A stretch of 64,000 bases of DNA from Citrobacter freundii (GTDB lineage: Bacteria > Pseudomonadota > Gammaproteobacteria > Enterobacterales > Enterobacteriaceae), in contig NZ_JAALBX010000005.1 of NCBI RefSeq assembly GCF_011077955.1, positions 212,554 to 276,553 on the forward strand, written 5' to 3'. Below are positions 40,581-49,771 of this stretch, one piece after another; the stretch's first letter is position 1, and the number at the start of each line of letters is the position of its first letter. The notes beneath the pieces are model-generated. The model ran no database searches. It was given only the letters and a program-made list of their open reading frames with translations, and was not told the DNA's origin. Position numbers and translations under genes: made by a program.

Positions 40581-41909
40581 TTAATTCAGTGCATCCATGC
40601 GTTGCCACATCCGGGCGGCCACTTTTCTTGCTTGCGCATAGATGGGTTCACAATCAAAGGCGAACTGGCGGTCTTCGTAGACCATGACGCCGTTTACCAT
40701 CACGCTGTGCACGCTCGACGAGCCGAGGCCAAAGGCGATATGTCCGGCGACGTTTTCCGCCAGCAGCGGCGTCGGCGCGCTGTAATCGCAAATGGTCAGA
40801 TCCGCTTTGTAGCCCGCCTCCAGACGACCAAACCTGGCGTGGAAGTTACGGCTCAGCAGGGCGTTGCCGTTTGTGAGCGCATGGGCAAAGCTGTCTGGCC
40901 AGAGCGGGCCGCCTGCATCGCGGTGTTTAAAGAAGGCGAATTTCAGCTCTTCAAACATATCGGAGCCAATGCCGTCCGTGCCGAGCGCCAGGTTGCGCAC
41001 GCGGGTGATCTGGTGGTTGTAACCCACATGGTTGTTCATATTGGAACGGGCGTTATGCACCAGGAAGCCGTCTTTTTCGTTCAGCAAATCAATATCGCTG
41101 GCAGACAGATACAACCCGTGGGCGATAAGGGTTTTGCTGTCGAGAAGATCGTATTCCGCCAGACGCGCCAGCAAGTCTTTGCCGTAATGGTGATGGCTGT
41201 GTGACACGTCATAGCGGTCTTCGGCGGCGTGAATATGCAGCCCACGTCCTGTGGCCGTGACTGCTTCGCTTAACATCGCAAGGCCCGCATCCGGGACGGT
41301 AAACGGCGCGTGTGCGCCGATGTGCGCCTCCACCAGATAAGGCTGTTGGCCTTTCTCCTTCGCGGCATCAATGTGCTGCGCGAAACGGATATTCTCTTCA
41401 ACACCCGCCTGGAGTTCTTTAAGCCCGCCGTTGCGATCGGTAGTCTCAAAGCAGGTCATTCCGCGTAACCCCACTTTGAGGAAGGCATTACGCAAGGTAT
41501 CGAGCGACCCGGCGATATACGCGGGCGACGCGTGATGGTCGATAACCGTGCTACAGCCGCTTTTGATGGCCTCAAGAGAACAGATAAGCGCGCTGTAATA
41601 GAGCGACTCCTCATCCAGCGCCCGATCGAGCCGCCACCACAGGTTTTTCAGCGTAGAGATAAAATCCGGGCAGGGGGCAATCTTCGCCTGGATACCGCGC
41701 GACAAGCCTGAGTAAAAGTGGTTGTGGGAGCAGACGATGCCGGGCATCACCACCCGGCCATGCATCTCTTTGAACGAGGCTTGCGGGTAGCGTTGGGTTA
41801 ACGCAGGCCCCACCGCCAGGATCTCATCGCCATCAATGGCGATATCGACGTTTTCCATCACTTTCGCCGGATGCAGTTGTACGGCGGTGACATTTTTTAA
41901 AATAAGCAT
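40581..41909 (-). CDS. ssnA: Amidohydrolase SsnA
   Basis: This is a 442-residue amidohydrolase of the ATZ/TRZ (cytosine/guanine deaminase-like) group. Metal ligands are visible in CSHNHFYSGL, HIHAAEDRYD, IAHGLYL and LGTDGIGSDM. The SsnA subfamily is phylogenetically tied to selenium-dependent molybdenum hydroxylases; the substrate is not established and is probably a purine or related amide. In E. coli it was first noted as affecting stationary-phase viability. The start MLILKNVTAVQL at 41909 lies 2 bases after the ygfK stop, indicating tight coupling. Confidence 0.92.
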   Translation of the reverse strand: MLILKNVTAVQLHPAKVMENVDIAIDGDEILAVGPALTQRYPQASFKEMHGRVVMPGIVCSHNHFYSGLSRGIQAKIAPCPDFISTLKNLWWRLDRALDEESLYYSALICSLEAIKSGCSTVIDHHASPAYIAGSLDTLRNAFLKVGLRGMTCFETTDRNGGLKELQAGVEENIRFAQHIDAAKEKGQQPYLVEAHIGAHAPFTVPDAGLAMLSEAVTATGRGLHIHAAEDRYDVSHSHHHYGKDLLARLAEYDLLDSKTLIAHGLYLSASDIDLLNEKDGFLVHNARSNMNNHVGYNHQITRVRNLALGTDGIGSDMFEELKFAFFKHRDAGGPLWPDSFAHALTNGNALLSRNFHARFGRLEAGYKADLTICDYSAPTPLLAENVAGHIAFGLGSSSVHSVMVNGVMVYEDRQFAFDCEPIYAQARKVAARMWQRMDALN

Positions 41910-41911
41910 AA

Positions 41912-44900
41912 TTACGCCTCCACCCGGCCTAACAGGTAGTGATGATGCTGATGCACGTGGCTGATGATGCGGCACATATCATCAAGTTCTGCTGGCACGT
42001 CCCGGAACTGACCGTCGCTGCCGATGGTGAGTTCCCATGTTTGTCCGCTCTGACGGATATGCACCCGGCTGTCGTCGACCCAAAAGCCCGGATTCGCGCT
42101 GTTGCGGAAATCTTCCGGCAGGCTGAATACCGTGACTTTGTCCTGGTAAGGTTTGCCCTGCCACGGGCAGAACTGGGCGCAGTTGCCACATTCGTTGCAG
42201 TACGCGTCGAGATGCAGCGTCTGGTAGCGGTTCTGGAAGCCCGGCACGGCAATGGAGACGTTGGCGCGGTTCGGGCAGACATCCACGCATTTGCTGCAAA
42301 TGTAGTTACACTCCAGGCAACGCTCGGCTTCCTGGGCTGCGAACGCGTCGCGATCGTCTTTATCCACCTGCGCAAGTGCAATCACGCCTTTGCGGCGATA
42401 GACCTCTTCCGGGTTGACGTTATTCCAGCGTTTGTCGCCAAGGTGGGAGCGAATATTTTCCCGCGTCAGGATCACATCGGTGGCGCGGCGGGCGTTGCCG
42501 ATGGCGGAAACAATGGAGGAAGGGCCGCGTTGCACATCGCCAATCAGGAACACATCTGCACGAGTGGTTTCGCCAAACTGATTCACGACAGGCCAACCGT
42601 TGTCGTCCAGCGGCACGCCCATGGCACGCAGCGCATCGCTATCCTGCTGTTCGCCGATGGCGGTAATAAGGCTATCAACCTGCATGGTGCGCACGTTATG
42701 CGTTTCAACCGGACGGCGGCGGCCTTTCGCATCCGGTTCGCCCAGTTCCATCACGCGCACGGTCAGCGTCCCGTCAGCATCAAACTGTTCCGGGTTGCTG
42801 AGGAACTGGAACTGAACGCCGTCATGCAGCGCTTCTTCGTACTCTTCACGCCAGGCGGGCATTTCCTGCAATGAGCGGCGATACACCACGGTGACGGTCT
42901 CCACGCCCGGCACCCGTAACGCGGTGCGCGCGCAGTCCATCGCGGTATTGCCCGCGCCTACCACGACCACATGCTTACCCAGCTCAAGCGTGGTGCCCAG
43001 ATTGTACTCGCGCAGGAACGGCAGCGATTTCCAGACGTTACGGTTATCGCCGCGCAGTTTGACGCCGCTGTTTTTCTCGGTGCCGGTGCCGATAAGCACA
43101 TAGTGGAAGCCTTGCTGTTGCAGCTTGTCCACCGTCAGATGCGGGTCGCAGCCGTATTCAATTTTCACCCCATGAGCGGTGACAAAATCGATATCGTGCT
43201 GGATAAGTTCGCCAGGAATACGAAAGTGCGGAATGATATTTCTCACCACGCCGCCGGCGTCTTTCTCACGTTCAAACAGCGTGACCGGATGCCCGGCGCG
43301 CGCCAGGAAATACCCTGCGGCGAGGCCAGCCGGGCCTGCGCCAATGACGGCTACCGGATGGCGTGAGCCCGAGCCTGCGGGTTTATGCCAGCGGGCTTTA
43401 TACTCATCCCACCCTTTTTCCAGCGCGATTTTTTTCAGTTCGCGGATATTCAGCGCGCTGTCATAGTCAAGACGCGTACAGTTGTACTGGCACTGATGAT
43501 CGCAGATGTGCCCGGTAATAGCGGGCAGCGCGTTACGCTGATAAATCAACTCCAGCGCCTCGGCGTAACGCTGTTCGCCCATCAGGCGAATGTATTCGGG
43601 GATATCCTGCTTGATGGCGCAGGCCGTGACGCACGGCGCGACGTAGCAGTCCGTCAACGGAAGCCCGTCTGCGACGTCGACGCGCTCCTCCGGCTTCCAG
43701 TGTTTTTGGGTGTATTCCATGCTCACGGCGCGTTTTGCGAGCGCCTCAAGGCGCGCCACGTCGACCTGTTGCATTTCCCAGGCATCCGAGGCGTCAAGTT
43801 CCCGCATACATTCACGCAGACGCAGGTAGCCGCCAGGTTTCAGCAGATCGGTCGCCATGGTGATAGGGCGAATACCGGTGTCGAAAATATCGCGGATAGT
43901 AAGCTGGCTGGCGCCACCGGAGTAGGAGATAGGAAGCTTGCCGTTGAAAGCGCGGGAGAGCACCGCCGCCACGTTAATCGACAGCGGGAACAGGGCGCGC
44001 CCTGACATATACATCTCTTCACCCGGGAGCGCGCCTTTATGGTTGATGGTGCCGAGGGTGTTGGTGAGTTTCACGCCAAAGCCAAGCTGTTTTTCTTTCG
44101 CGAGCGTCATCAGGCGTTGCAGCATCGCCAGCGCTTGATCGAGCTTCAGATCGTGGTCGAATGAGGCCTCTTTCAGGCCGATATAGTCAAAACCGCAGGT
44201 ATCAAGGATTTCACGAACGCGCGCGTAGCCAAGCAGGGTTGGGTTAAGTTTCACGAACGTGTTAAGGCCTTTTTCTTCCAGCATATAGCGGCAGATGGCT
44301 TCAATTTCGTTCGGCGGGCAGCCGTGCATAGTCGAGAGCGTAACGCCATCCACCAGCGTTGAGGGAATGCGGGTATCCACCGTGGCGAGCTGCTCGCGTT
44401 TTGCCTCAGGCAGACGGGCCACAAAGGCTGGGTTGTTCATCCAGCGCTTGAGAGTCTGGCGATATTCAGTGAATTTTGGGTGGTCTGCCGCATTCATCAT
44501 ATTGTCGATGAAATGCTGCATTGGCGGCTGCTTAATGCCGTCAAGGTTGTAGCCGACGCTCATATTAAAAATAAACGATTTGGCGTCGTTGGGGCCGCGG
44601 GCCGTCAGCATTTCATCCAGCAGATGCAAGATAAACCAGGCTTTCAGGTACTCATCCCAGGCTTTCACTAATGTGAATTCGGTAGACCATTCGGTATTGA
44701 AGCATTCGTCTTCCGCATCAATACAGGGTTTCTCCAGCTCAAGCCGGTCAAGAATTTGTACCGTTTTCAGTTCGATAAAACGACCGCCCGTCAGCCATGA
44801 GGTGACGATATTCTGTGCGAGTTGGGTATGTGGTCCGGCGGCGGGGCCTACGGGTGTGGCGCAGGTTTCGCCGAATACGGAAATCGGCTGGTGTTGTCCG

Positions 44901-45013
44901 GTTTGATAAAACTGTTGTTCAGGAATACCAAAAATAGTGTGGTGCTGGTGGTATTCATCAAACAGACGCGTCAAAAGTTCCTCAAACGGGACGGGACGCA
45001 TGATATCCCCCAT
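41912..45013 (-). CDS. ygfK: Multidomain Fe-S/flavin oxidoreductase YgfK
   Basis: It has 1033 residues. The N-terminal ~400 residues resemble a dihydroorotate/dihydropyrimidine dehydrogenase barrel (TPVGPAAGPHTQLAQNIV, TLSTMHGCPPNEIEAI). The middle resembles the glutamate synthase small subunit: CYVAPCVTACAIKQDIPEYI, FAD site VIGAGPAGLAAGYFLARAG and NAD(P) site VVVVGAGNTAMDCARTA. The C-terminus has two ferredoxin clusters (CLECNYICSKCVDVCP and CNECGNCAQFCPWQ). This family is named the putative selenate reductase subunit YgfK; with XdhD and YgfM it likely forms an electron-bifurcating or electron-relay purine hydroxylase, which is inference. It is first in its operon and follows a sigma54-like promoter. 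Confidence 0.93.
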   Translation of the reverse strand: MGDIMRPVPFEELLTRLFDEYHQHHTIFGIPEQQFYQTGQHQPISVFGETCATPVGPAAGPHTQLAQNIVTSWLTGGRFIELKTVQILDRLELEKPCIDAEDECFNTEWSTEFTLVKAWDEYLKAWFILHLLDEMLTARGPNDAKSFIFNMSVGYNLDGIKQPPMQHFIDNMMNAADHPKFTEYRQTLKRWMNNPAFVARLPEAKREQLATVDTRIPSTLVDGVTLSTMHGCPPNEIEAICRYMLEEKGLNTFVKLNPTLLGYARVREILDTCGFDYIGLKEASFDHDLKLDQALAMLQRLMTLAKEKQLGFGVKLTNTLGTINHKGALPGEEMYMSGRALFPLSINVAAVLSRAFNGKLPISYSGGASQLTIRDIFDTGIRPITMATDLLKPGGYLRLRECMRELDASDAWEMQQVDVARLEALAKRAVSMEYTQKHWKPEERVDVADGLPLTDCYVAPCVTACAIKQDIPEYIRLMGEQRYAEALELIYQRNALPAITGHICDHQCQYNCTRLDYDSALNIRELKKIALEKGWDEYKARWHKPAGSGSRHPVAVIGAGPAGLAAGYFLARAGHPVTLFEREKDAGGVVRNIIPHFRIPGELIQHDIDFVTAHGVKIEYGCDPHLTVDKLQQQGFHYVLIGTGTEKNSGVKLRGDNRNVWKSLPFLREYNLGTTLELGKHVVVVGAGNTAMDCARTALRVPGVETVTVVYRRSLQEMPAWREEYEEALHDGVQFQFLSNPEQFDADGTLTVRVMELGEPDAKGRRRPVETHNVRTMQVDSLITAIGEQQDSDALRAMGVPLDDNGWPVVNQFGETTRADVFLIGDVQRGPSSIVSAIGNARRATDVILTRENIRSHLGDKRWNNVNPEEVYRRKGVIALAQVDKDDRDAFAAQEAERCLECNYICSKCVDVCPNRANVSIAVPGFQNRYQTLHLDAYCNECGNCAQFCPWQGKPYQDKVTVFSLPEDFRNSANPGFWVDDSRVHIRQSGQTWELTIGSDGQFRDVPAELDDMCRIISHVHQHHHYLLGRVEA

Positions 45014-45089
45014 AACCCTCTCCTTATTGTTGCGATTTATAATCGGAATGGCCGGCGTTACGTAAACTTCCGGCGGATGCCGTTACAGG

Positions 45090-45105
45090 AGCAACAATCG
45101 CACCA
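45090..45105 (-). promoter_or_regulatory. Sigma54-like promoter for ygfK-ssnA-ygfM-xdhD
   Basis: The minus strand reads TGGTGCGATTGTTGCT: GG-N10-GC spacing, -12 TTGCT perfect, -24 TGG--C. It is 77 bases upstream of the ygfK ATG. Confidence 0.55.
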
Positions 45106-45169
45106 GCTATTTATCCCAAAGGCGAGTAATAAACAGATTTGTGAGTAAGCTCGAAAGTTAGCCCGGGTT

Positions 45170-45185
45170 TGTGAAATATCTCACA
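45170..45185. promoter_or_regulatory. CRP-consensus palindrome upstream of ygfK
   Basis: TGTGA-AATATC-TCACA matches the CRP core exactly. It lies about 65 bases upstream of the sigma54-like -24, so it could bind CRP or serve as an activator site for YgeV. Confidence 0.55.
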
Positions 45186-45313
45186 GCGTACAAATGAGAA
45201 TTAAAATCACTCTGTTTATATGCCTGGCAGGCTGTGTCATCAGGATAATTGTTTTTCTCAAAACCACTGCGAATTTATCATAATGATAAAAACGCCTGCG
45301 AATGAACCGCTAT

Positions 45314-45907
45314 TTATTGCTCTTCATTTAATTGGCGGTTCGCTTTCTTTTGTAAAGCCAAAAAATCTTCTGGGGTATCTACATCAAAAACAATTTCCGG
45401 CTGATTCATTTCGCAAAGACGATATTCTCCGGCCATTAACGCCTCGCGCATGGAGCGTTTTTTCTTTAATCTCGTCGCCTGCAATAGCCGTTTTTGGGGC
45501 AGCAGAATAGGGTGGCCAGGCTTGCCCTGATAGTGTGGCAGTAAGGCGTAATCGCCACGTAAGTGCCAAAGATTATTAAAGATATCATGATGTAAGCAGG
45601 GTAGATCGCCATGGGTGAGAAAGCAGTATTCAGACTGCACATGGGCCGCGCCTGCCCTGACCGAGGAAAACAGCCCGGATAAATAATCAGGATTAAAAAC
45701 AATGAATACGTGTGGATCGTGAAAATAACGTTGCGCAAGTTCTTGATGGCGAAATCCCGTTACCAAAATAATACGTGAACAAAACTGGCGCGCGTTTTTG
45801 ATACTTGCGTCAAGCATTGTCCCCCCTTGCCAGGGTAGTATCATTTTCCATTGTCCCATTCGGGATGAAAGACCCGCAGCGGTAATTATGCAGTCAATTT
45901 CTGTCAC
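45314..45907 (-). CDS. mocA: Molybdenum cofactor cytidylyltransferase-like protein MocA (YgfJ)
   Basis: MocA joins CMP to molybdopterin to make the MCD cofactor used by xanthine dehydrogenase-type enzymes. The 197 residues carry the nucleotidyltransferase motif IITAAGLSSRMGQWKMILPW and the later LTHGDLP and PGHPILLP. I chose the GTG at 45907 (VTEIDCIITAAG), because E. coli MocA starts at this point and GGA is 9-10 bases upstream; the frame remains open to 46099 but that part overlaps yqeC. It is head to head with yqeC, with only about 22 bases between starts. Confidence 0.9.
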   Translation of the reverse strand: MTEIDCIITAAGLSSRMGQWKMILPWQGGTMLDASIKNARQFCSRIILVTGFRHQELAQRYFHDPHVFIVFNPDYLSGLFSSVRAGAAHVQSEYCFLTHGDLPCLHHDIFNNLWHLRGDYALLPHYQGKPGHPILLPQKRLLQATRLKKKRSMREALMAGEYRLCEMNQPEIVFDVDTPEDFLALQKKANRQLNEEQ

Positions 45908-45929
45908 GTTAATTTTTCCACGGGGCCTG

Positions 45930-46715
45930 ATGACAATAGCCAAAAATATACCCGATAGCTCTACGCTGTTATGTGATGTAAGTGCATTTACAAAACCAGT
46001 AATAATAAGTTTGGTTGGGGCGGGCGGAAAAACAAGTACCTTGTTTTGGCTTGCCGGATTATTTTGTCGTACCGGCGCACGCGTTTTGATAACCACCACA
46101 ACGCATATGTTTTTACCCGCCTCGCCCTGCCCGGTAGTGCTATGTCGCGATCCCGCGCAACTTCCTGCTTCCCGTTTTCGCTCACCGCTGCTGGCCTGTT
46201 TCTCGGGCTGGGATGCCGCTCAACATAAAGTGCGTGGGTTTTCTGTGCAAACCATAGAGAACCTGATTGCGCAACAGGATCTGGATGTCATTTTGATAGA
46301 AGCAGACGGCGCTCGCGGTTTTGCTTTAAAAGCCCCCGCTTTGCATGAACCTTGCATACCTCAATCAAGTAGCTGCGTGATAGGCGTGACGGGCGGCAGT
46401 TTGTTAGGCAAACCCGTTGGTCCGGAGACGGTGCATCGGTGGCCTGAATTTGCCGCGATCACCGGGATAAATGCCGGTAACAGACTCGATTTACCGGCGT
46501 TACGGCGATTAGTTCAACACCCGATGGGGTTGTTCAAAGGTACGCCGTCAGGCTGTCGTCGCATCTGGTTTATCAATCGGTTTTCTCACAATGAGAATCA
46601 CGATGAGCTTCTGATGCCAATGCTTGAAGCCGGCGAAGTGGACGTTATCTGGCAAGGGGCGGTTCAGGAACAGCCGCCTGTCACGCGCAGACTGGTGATA
46701 GCAGCCCCGGATTAA
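45930..46715 (+). CDS. yqeC: Selenium-dependent hydroxylase accessory protein YqeC
   Basis: It has 261 residues with a P-loop-like VGAGGKTSTLFWLAG near residue 33 and the following ITTTTHMF and LIEADGARG. The YqeC family co-occurs with mocA and yqeB in genomes that have selenium-dependent molybdenum hydroxylases, and is thought to act in cofactor maturation; the reaction is unknown. The ATG at 45930 (MTIAKNIPDSST) is the best start although its ribosome site is weak. It is followed after 36 bases by yqeB. Confidence 0.85.
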   Translation: MTIAKNIPDSSTLLCDVSAFTKPVIISLVGAGGKTSTLFWLAGLFCRTGARVLITTTTHMFLPASPCPVVLCRDPAQLPASRFRSPLLACFSGWDAAQHKVRGFSVQTIENLIAQQDLDVILIEADGARGFALKAPALHEPCIPQSSSCVIGVTGGSLLGKPVGPETVHRWPEFAAITGINAGNRLDLPALRRLVQHPMGLFKGTPSGCRRIWFINRFSHNENHDELLMPMLEAGEVDVIWQGAVQEQPPVTRRLVIAAPD

Positions 46716-46751
46716 CGAGGGCGCCGAATGGATATTTCTGTTGAGGTAACA

Positions 46752-48377
46752 ATGAATATTTTCACTGAAGCTGCAAAACTCGAAGAAACAAACTGCCCGT
46801 TCGCGATGGCGCAAATTATCGATAGCCGGGGATCGACGCCGCGCCACAGTGCGCAAATGATTGTTCATCAGGATGGGTCGATTGTGGGCACCATCGGCGG
46901 CGGCATGGTGGAGCGCCGGGTGATTGACGAAGCGCTGGAGGCACTACGCGAACGTCGACCGCGCCTGTTCCATGGACGCATGGCGCGAAACGGCGACGAC
47001 GCCGTAGGGTCTGACTGCGGCGGCGCGATGTCGGTGTATATCAGCGTTCATGGTTTACGGCCTCGCCTGGTGTTAATTGGCGCCGGCCACGTGAACCGCG
47101 CTATCGCCCGGGCGGCGCAACCGCTGGGGTTTGAAATTTCAGTGGCGGATATTTACCCGGAAAGCCTCAATCCCGACTTTTTCCCGCAGGCCACGCAACT
47201 GCTTCACGCTCCCTCGTTCTCTGCCGCTATTGAGACGCTTGATATCAGGCCCGATAATTTTGTGCTGATTGCCACGAATAATCAGGACCGCGAAGCGCTG
47301 GATAAACTCATTACCCGTGAGGTAGCCTGGCTTGGGCTGCTGGCCAGCCGCCGAAAAGCGCAGGTGTTTATCCGCCAGATGCGCGAAAGCGGGCTAACGG
47401 AGGCGCAACTGGCGCAGCTTCATGCGCCGGTCGGCTATAACATTGGCGCGGAAACGCCTCAGGAAATCGCCATTAGCGTGCTTGCGGAAATTTTGCAGAT
47501 AAAAAACCACGCGGCGGGCGGGCTTATGAGCCAGGCGGCGCATCCGTCCCAACATCAGCGGGTAGTGATTCGCGGCGCGGGCGATATCGCGACCGGGGTG
47601 GCGCTGCGGCTGTTCCATGCCGGCTTTAAAGTAATCATGCTGGAAGTGGATAAACCGACCGTGATCCGCCGGACCGTGGCGTTTGCCCAGGCGGTATTTG
47701 ACGGCGAAATGGTGCTGGAAGGCGTGACGGCAAAATGCGCCGCCTCGGTCAACGAGGCGATAGCGCTTGCCGACAGCGGCGTGGTGCCGGTGCTTATCGA
47801 TCCGCGCTGTACCTCGCTTGTCGCGTTACAACCGGCGTGCGTGGTGGATGCGATCCTCGCTAAAGAGAATACCGGTACCCACTGTGGTATGGCGCCGATC
47901 ACCCTCGCGCTTGGCCCGGGCTTTACGGCAGGAAAAGATTGCCATGCGGTGATTGAAACCAATCGCGGGCACTGGCTGGGCCAGGTGATTTATCAGGGCT
48001 GCGCGCAGGAAAATACCGGCATTCCCGGCAACATCATGGGACACACTTCGCGCCGGGTGATCCGCGCGCCGGTCGCCGGGATCATGCATGCCAGAGTGAA
48101 GCTCGGGGATATTGTGAAGGAAGGCGATGTGATTGCCCACATCGGCGATACGCCAATCGAAGCGCCGCTCGCGGGTATGGTGCGCGGCCTGCTTAATGAC
48201 GGACTGGCAGTGAGCGGCGGGTTTAAAATTGGTGATATTGACCCGCGTGGCGAAGCGGCGGATTTCACCAGCGTTTCCGATAAAGCGCGCGCGATCGGCG
48301 GCGGAGTGCTGGAGGCCGTCATGACGTTAATGCATCAGGGCGTAAAAGCCACGCAAGACGTTCTGACCGTGGCGTAA
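46752..48377 (+). CDS. yqeB: Selenium-dependent molybdenum hydroxylase maturation protein YqeB
   Basis: It has 541 residues from MNIFTEAAKLEETNCPFAMA after GAGGTAAC. The first half is XdhC/CoxI-like (DSRGSTPRHSAQM, IGGGMVER, SDCGGAMSVYI, with the Rossmann VLIGAGHVNRAIARAA). The second half has another nucleotide-fold (VIRGAGDIATGVALRLFHAG), and the C-terminal part resembles biotinyl/lipoyl-type barrels (APVAGIMHARVKLGDIVKEG). XdhC/CoxI proteins protect and sulfurate the Mo cofactor; YqeB is proposed to perform the selenium step. It is convergent with arcC across a repeat-containing gap. Confidence 0.93.
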   Translation: MNIFTEAAKLEETNCPFAMAQIIDSRGSTPRHSAQMIVHQDGSIVGTIGGGMVERRVIDEALEALRERRPRLFHGRMARNGDDAVGSDCGGAMSVYISVHGLRPRLVLIGAGHVNRAIARAAQPLGFEISVADIYPESLNPDFFPQATQLLHAPSFSAAIETLDIRPDNFVLIATNNQDREALDKLITREVAWLGLLASRRKAQVFIRQMRESGLTEAQLAQLHAPVGYNIGAETPQEIAISVLAEILQIKNHAAGGLMSQAAHPSQHQRVVIRGAGDIATGVALRLFHAGFKVIMLEVDKPTVIRRTVAFAQAVFDGEMVLEGVTAKCAASVNEAIALADSGVVPVLIDPRCTSLVALQPACVVDAILAKENTGTHCGMAPITLALGPGFTAGKDCHAVIETNRGHWLGQVIYQGCAQENTGIPGNIMGHTSRRVIRAPVAGIMHARVKLGDIVKEGDVIAHIGDTPIEAPLAGMVRGLLNDGLAVSGGFKIGDIDPRGEAADFTSVSDKARAIGGGVLEAVMTLMHQGVKATQDVLTVA

Positions 48378-48394
48378 TGTGATGACAAAAAAAG

Positions 48395-48418
48395 GGGGTG
48401 CTTTGGCACCCCTTTTTT
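48395..48418 (+). terminator. Rho-independent terminator after yqeB
   Basis: GGGGTGC and GCACCCC pair around TTTG, flanked by A- and T-runs. Its T-run abuts repeat copy B, the same layout as at lysS and copy A. Confidence 0.9.
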
Positions 48419-48595
48419 ATTGCCAACCGAAAACCACGACCTGTGGGCGTGGTCATCAACGGATTTTGGCTCTGCCTTATGGTCTTTAGATTTATATATC
48501 ACAAGGCTGGCAGAGACTGATTTTTAAGGATTTTGTGATGCCCTGACCGTGCGAAATCAAAGCCGCTTTCTGTGAAGGCGGCTTTTTATTTCTCA
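48419..48595 (+). repeat. Intergenic repeat, copy B
   Basis: It aligns with copy A (28426-28592) end to end. An extra CACGA near the left end makes a hairpin CCACGACC-TGT-GGGCGTGG that copy A has lost. The terminal stem AAAGCCGCTTTC-TGT-GAAGGCGGCTTT followed by TTA is a good plus-strand terminator. No open frame with a ribosome site is apparent. Confidence 0.75.
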
Positions 48596-48597
48596 CT

Positions 48598-48741
48598 GAA
48601 AACCACATCCCGTGGACGCGGTCATGAATCCGTTTCGGCGCTGCATATCGCGTTGAGATTTAACAGACAGAGACGTTTTAGCACAGTGTTGAGATGCCGT
48701 TCGGGGCAAACACCATGCCGCCTTCTGTGAAGGCGGCATGG
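48598..48741 (+). repeat. Intergenic repeat, copy C (diverged)
   Basis: Directly after copy B it begins again with GAAAACCAC, CCCGTGGACGCGGTCAT and ACAGAGACG, and ends in the same CCGCCTTCTGTGAAGGCGG hairpin, here extended to a 13-bp stem (CCATGCCGCCTTC with its complement) but without a T-run. The middle has diverged from A and B. With copy B it fills the 407-base yqeB-arcC gap. Confidence 0.6.
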
Positions 48742-48784
48742 TCAGGGCGCGCGTGCCCAAGGACGAAGCGGGGCATTGTTACGG

Positions 48785-49717
48785 CTACTGGCTGATAATG
48801 GTGCCGGTTTTGCCTTCAATACCTTGTTGCGCTTTGCTCAGCACGGTAATCAGCGCCTCGCGGCCCGGTCGTGAACGGGCAAACGCGGCGGCGGCTTCCA
48901 CTTTTGGCAGCATCGATCCTTTGGCGAAATGCCCTTCATCAATAAAGCGCTGAGCGTCATTAAGCGACAGGCGATCGAGCCACTGTTCGTTAGGTTTCCC
49001 GAAGTTGATTGCCACTTTTTCCACGGCAGTGAGAATTATCAGCATATCGGCGTCGATCATCTCCGCCAGCCGGGCGCTGGCCCAGTCTTTGTCGATAACC
49101 GCGCTGGCGCCGCGCAGATGCAGGCCTTCGCGGATCACCGGAATACCGCCGCCGCCCGCGGTAATAACGATGTGTCCTGCTTCCATCATGGCCTTAACGG
49201 TCTCTTTTTCAATGATATCCACCGGCTTTGGCGAGGCGACAACGCGCCGGTAGCCGCGCCCGGCATCTTCTTTCATGGTGTAACCCTGCTCGGTTAAGCG
49301 CGCGGCTTCCTGCTCGCTAAAAAATGAACCAATGGGTTTGGATGGATTCAGAAACGCCGGATCGTTGGCGTCGACTTCTACTTGCGTAATAAGCGTGGCG
49401 ACCGGTTTGTGGATCTGGCGCGAGAGCAGCTCTTCGCGTAGCGCGTTTTGCAGATCGTACCCAATATAGCCCTGGCTTAACGCCACGCAGACCGACATCG
49501 GTAACATTGGCGTATGCGCTTCGGTTTTGGCGGCGGCTTCGAACGCGAGATTGATCATGCCTACCTGCGGGCCGTTGCCGTGAGTCACCACGACCTGATG
49601 GCCTTTGGCTATTAAATCCACAATTGCCTGCGCGGTGGTTTTTACCGCTGCCATCTGCCCGGCCAGATCGTCGCCAAGGGCATTCCCGCCCAGGGCGAGA
49701 ACAATTTTCTTACTCAT
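48785..49717 (-). CDS. arcC: Carbamate kinase-like protein YqeA (ArcC family)
   Basis: It has 310 residues of the amino acid kinase fold: LALGGNALG near the N-terminus, VVTHGNGPQVGMIN, VITAGGGGIPV and DKDWASARLAEMI. Carbamate kinase makes ATP from carbamoyl phosphate and ADP. As the last gene of ygeW-dpaL-ygeY-hyuA-arcC it probably harvests carbamoyl phosphate generated by the YgeW transcarbamoylase, giving substrate-level ATP from ureido compounds. Physiological substrate supply is inferred. In E. coli the gene is yqeA. Confidence 0.93.
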   Translation of the reverse strand: MSKKIVLALGGNALGDDLAGQMAAVKTTAQAIVDLIAKGHQVVVTHGNGPQVGMINLAFEAAAKTEAHTPMLPMSVCVALSQGYIGYDLQNALREELLSRQIHKPVATLITQVEVDANDPAFLNPSKPIGSFFSEQEAARLTEQGYTMKEDAGRGYRRVVASPKPVDIIEKETVKAMMEAGHIVITAGGGGIPVIREGLHLRGASAVIDKDWASARLAEMIDADMLIILTAVEKVAINFGKPNEQWLDRLSLNDAQRFIDEGHFAKGSMLPKVEAAAAFARSRPGREALITVLSKAQQGIEGKTGTIISQ

Positions 49718-49771
49718 CCTTTCCTCACTTCGTAGGGGTTCAGGGTCATTCGTTTACGCCACATTGCCGGT

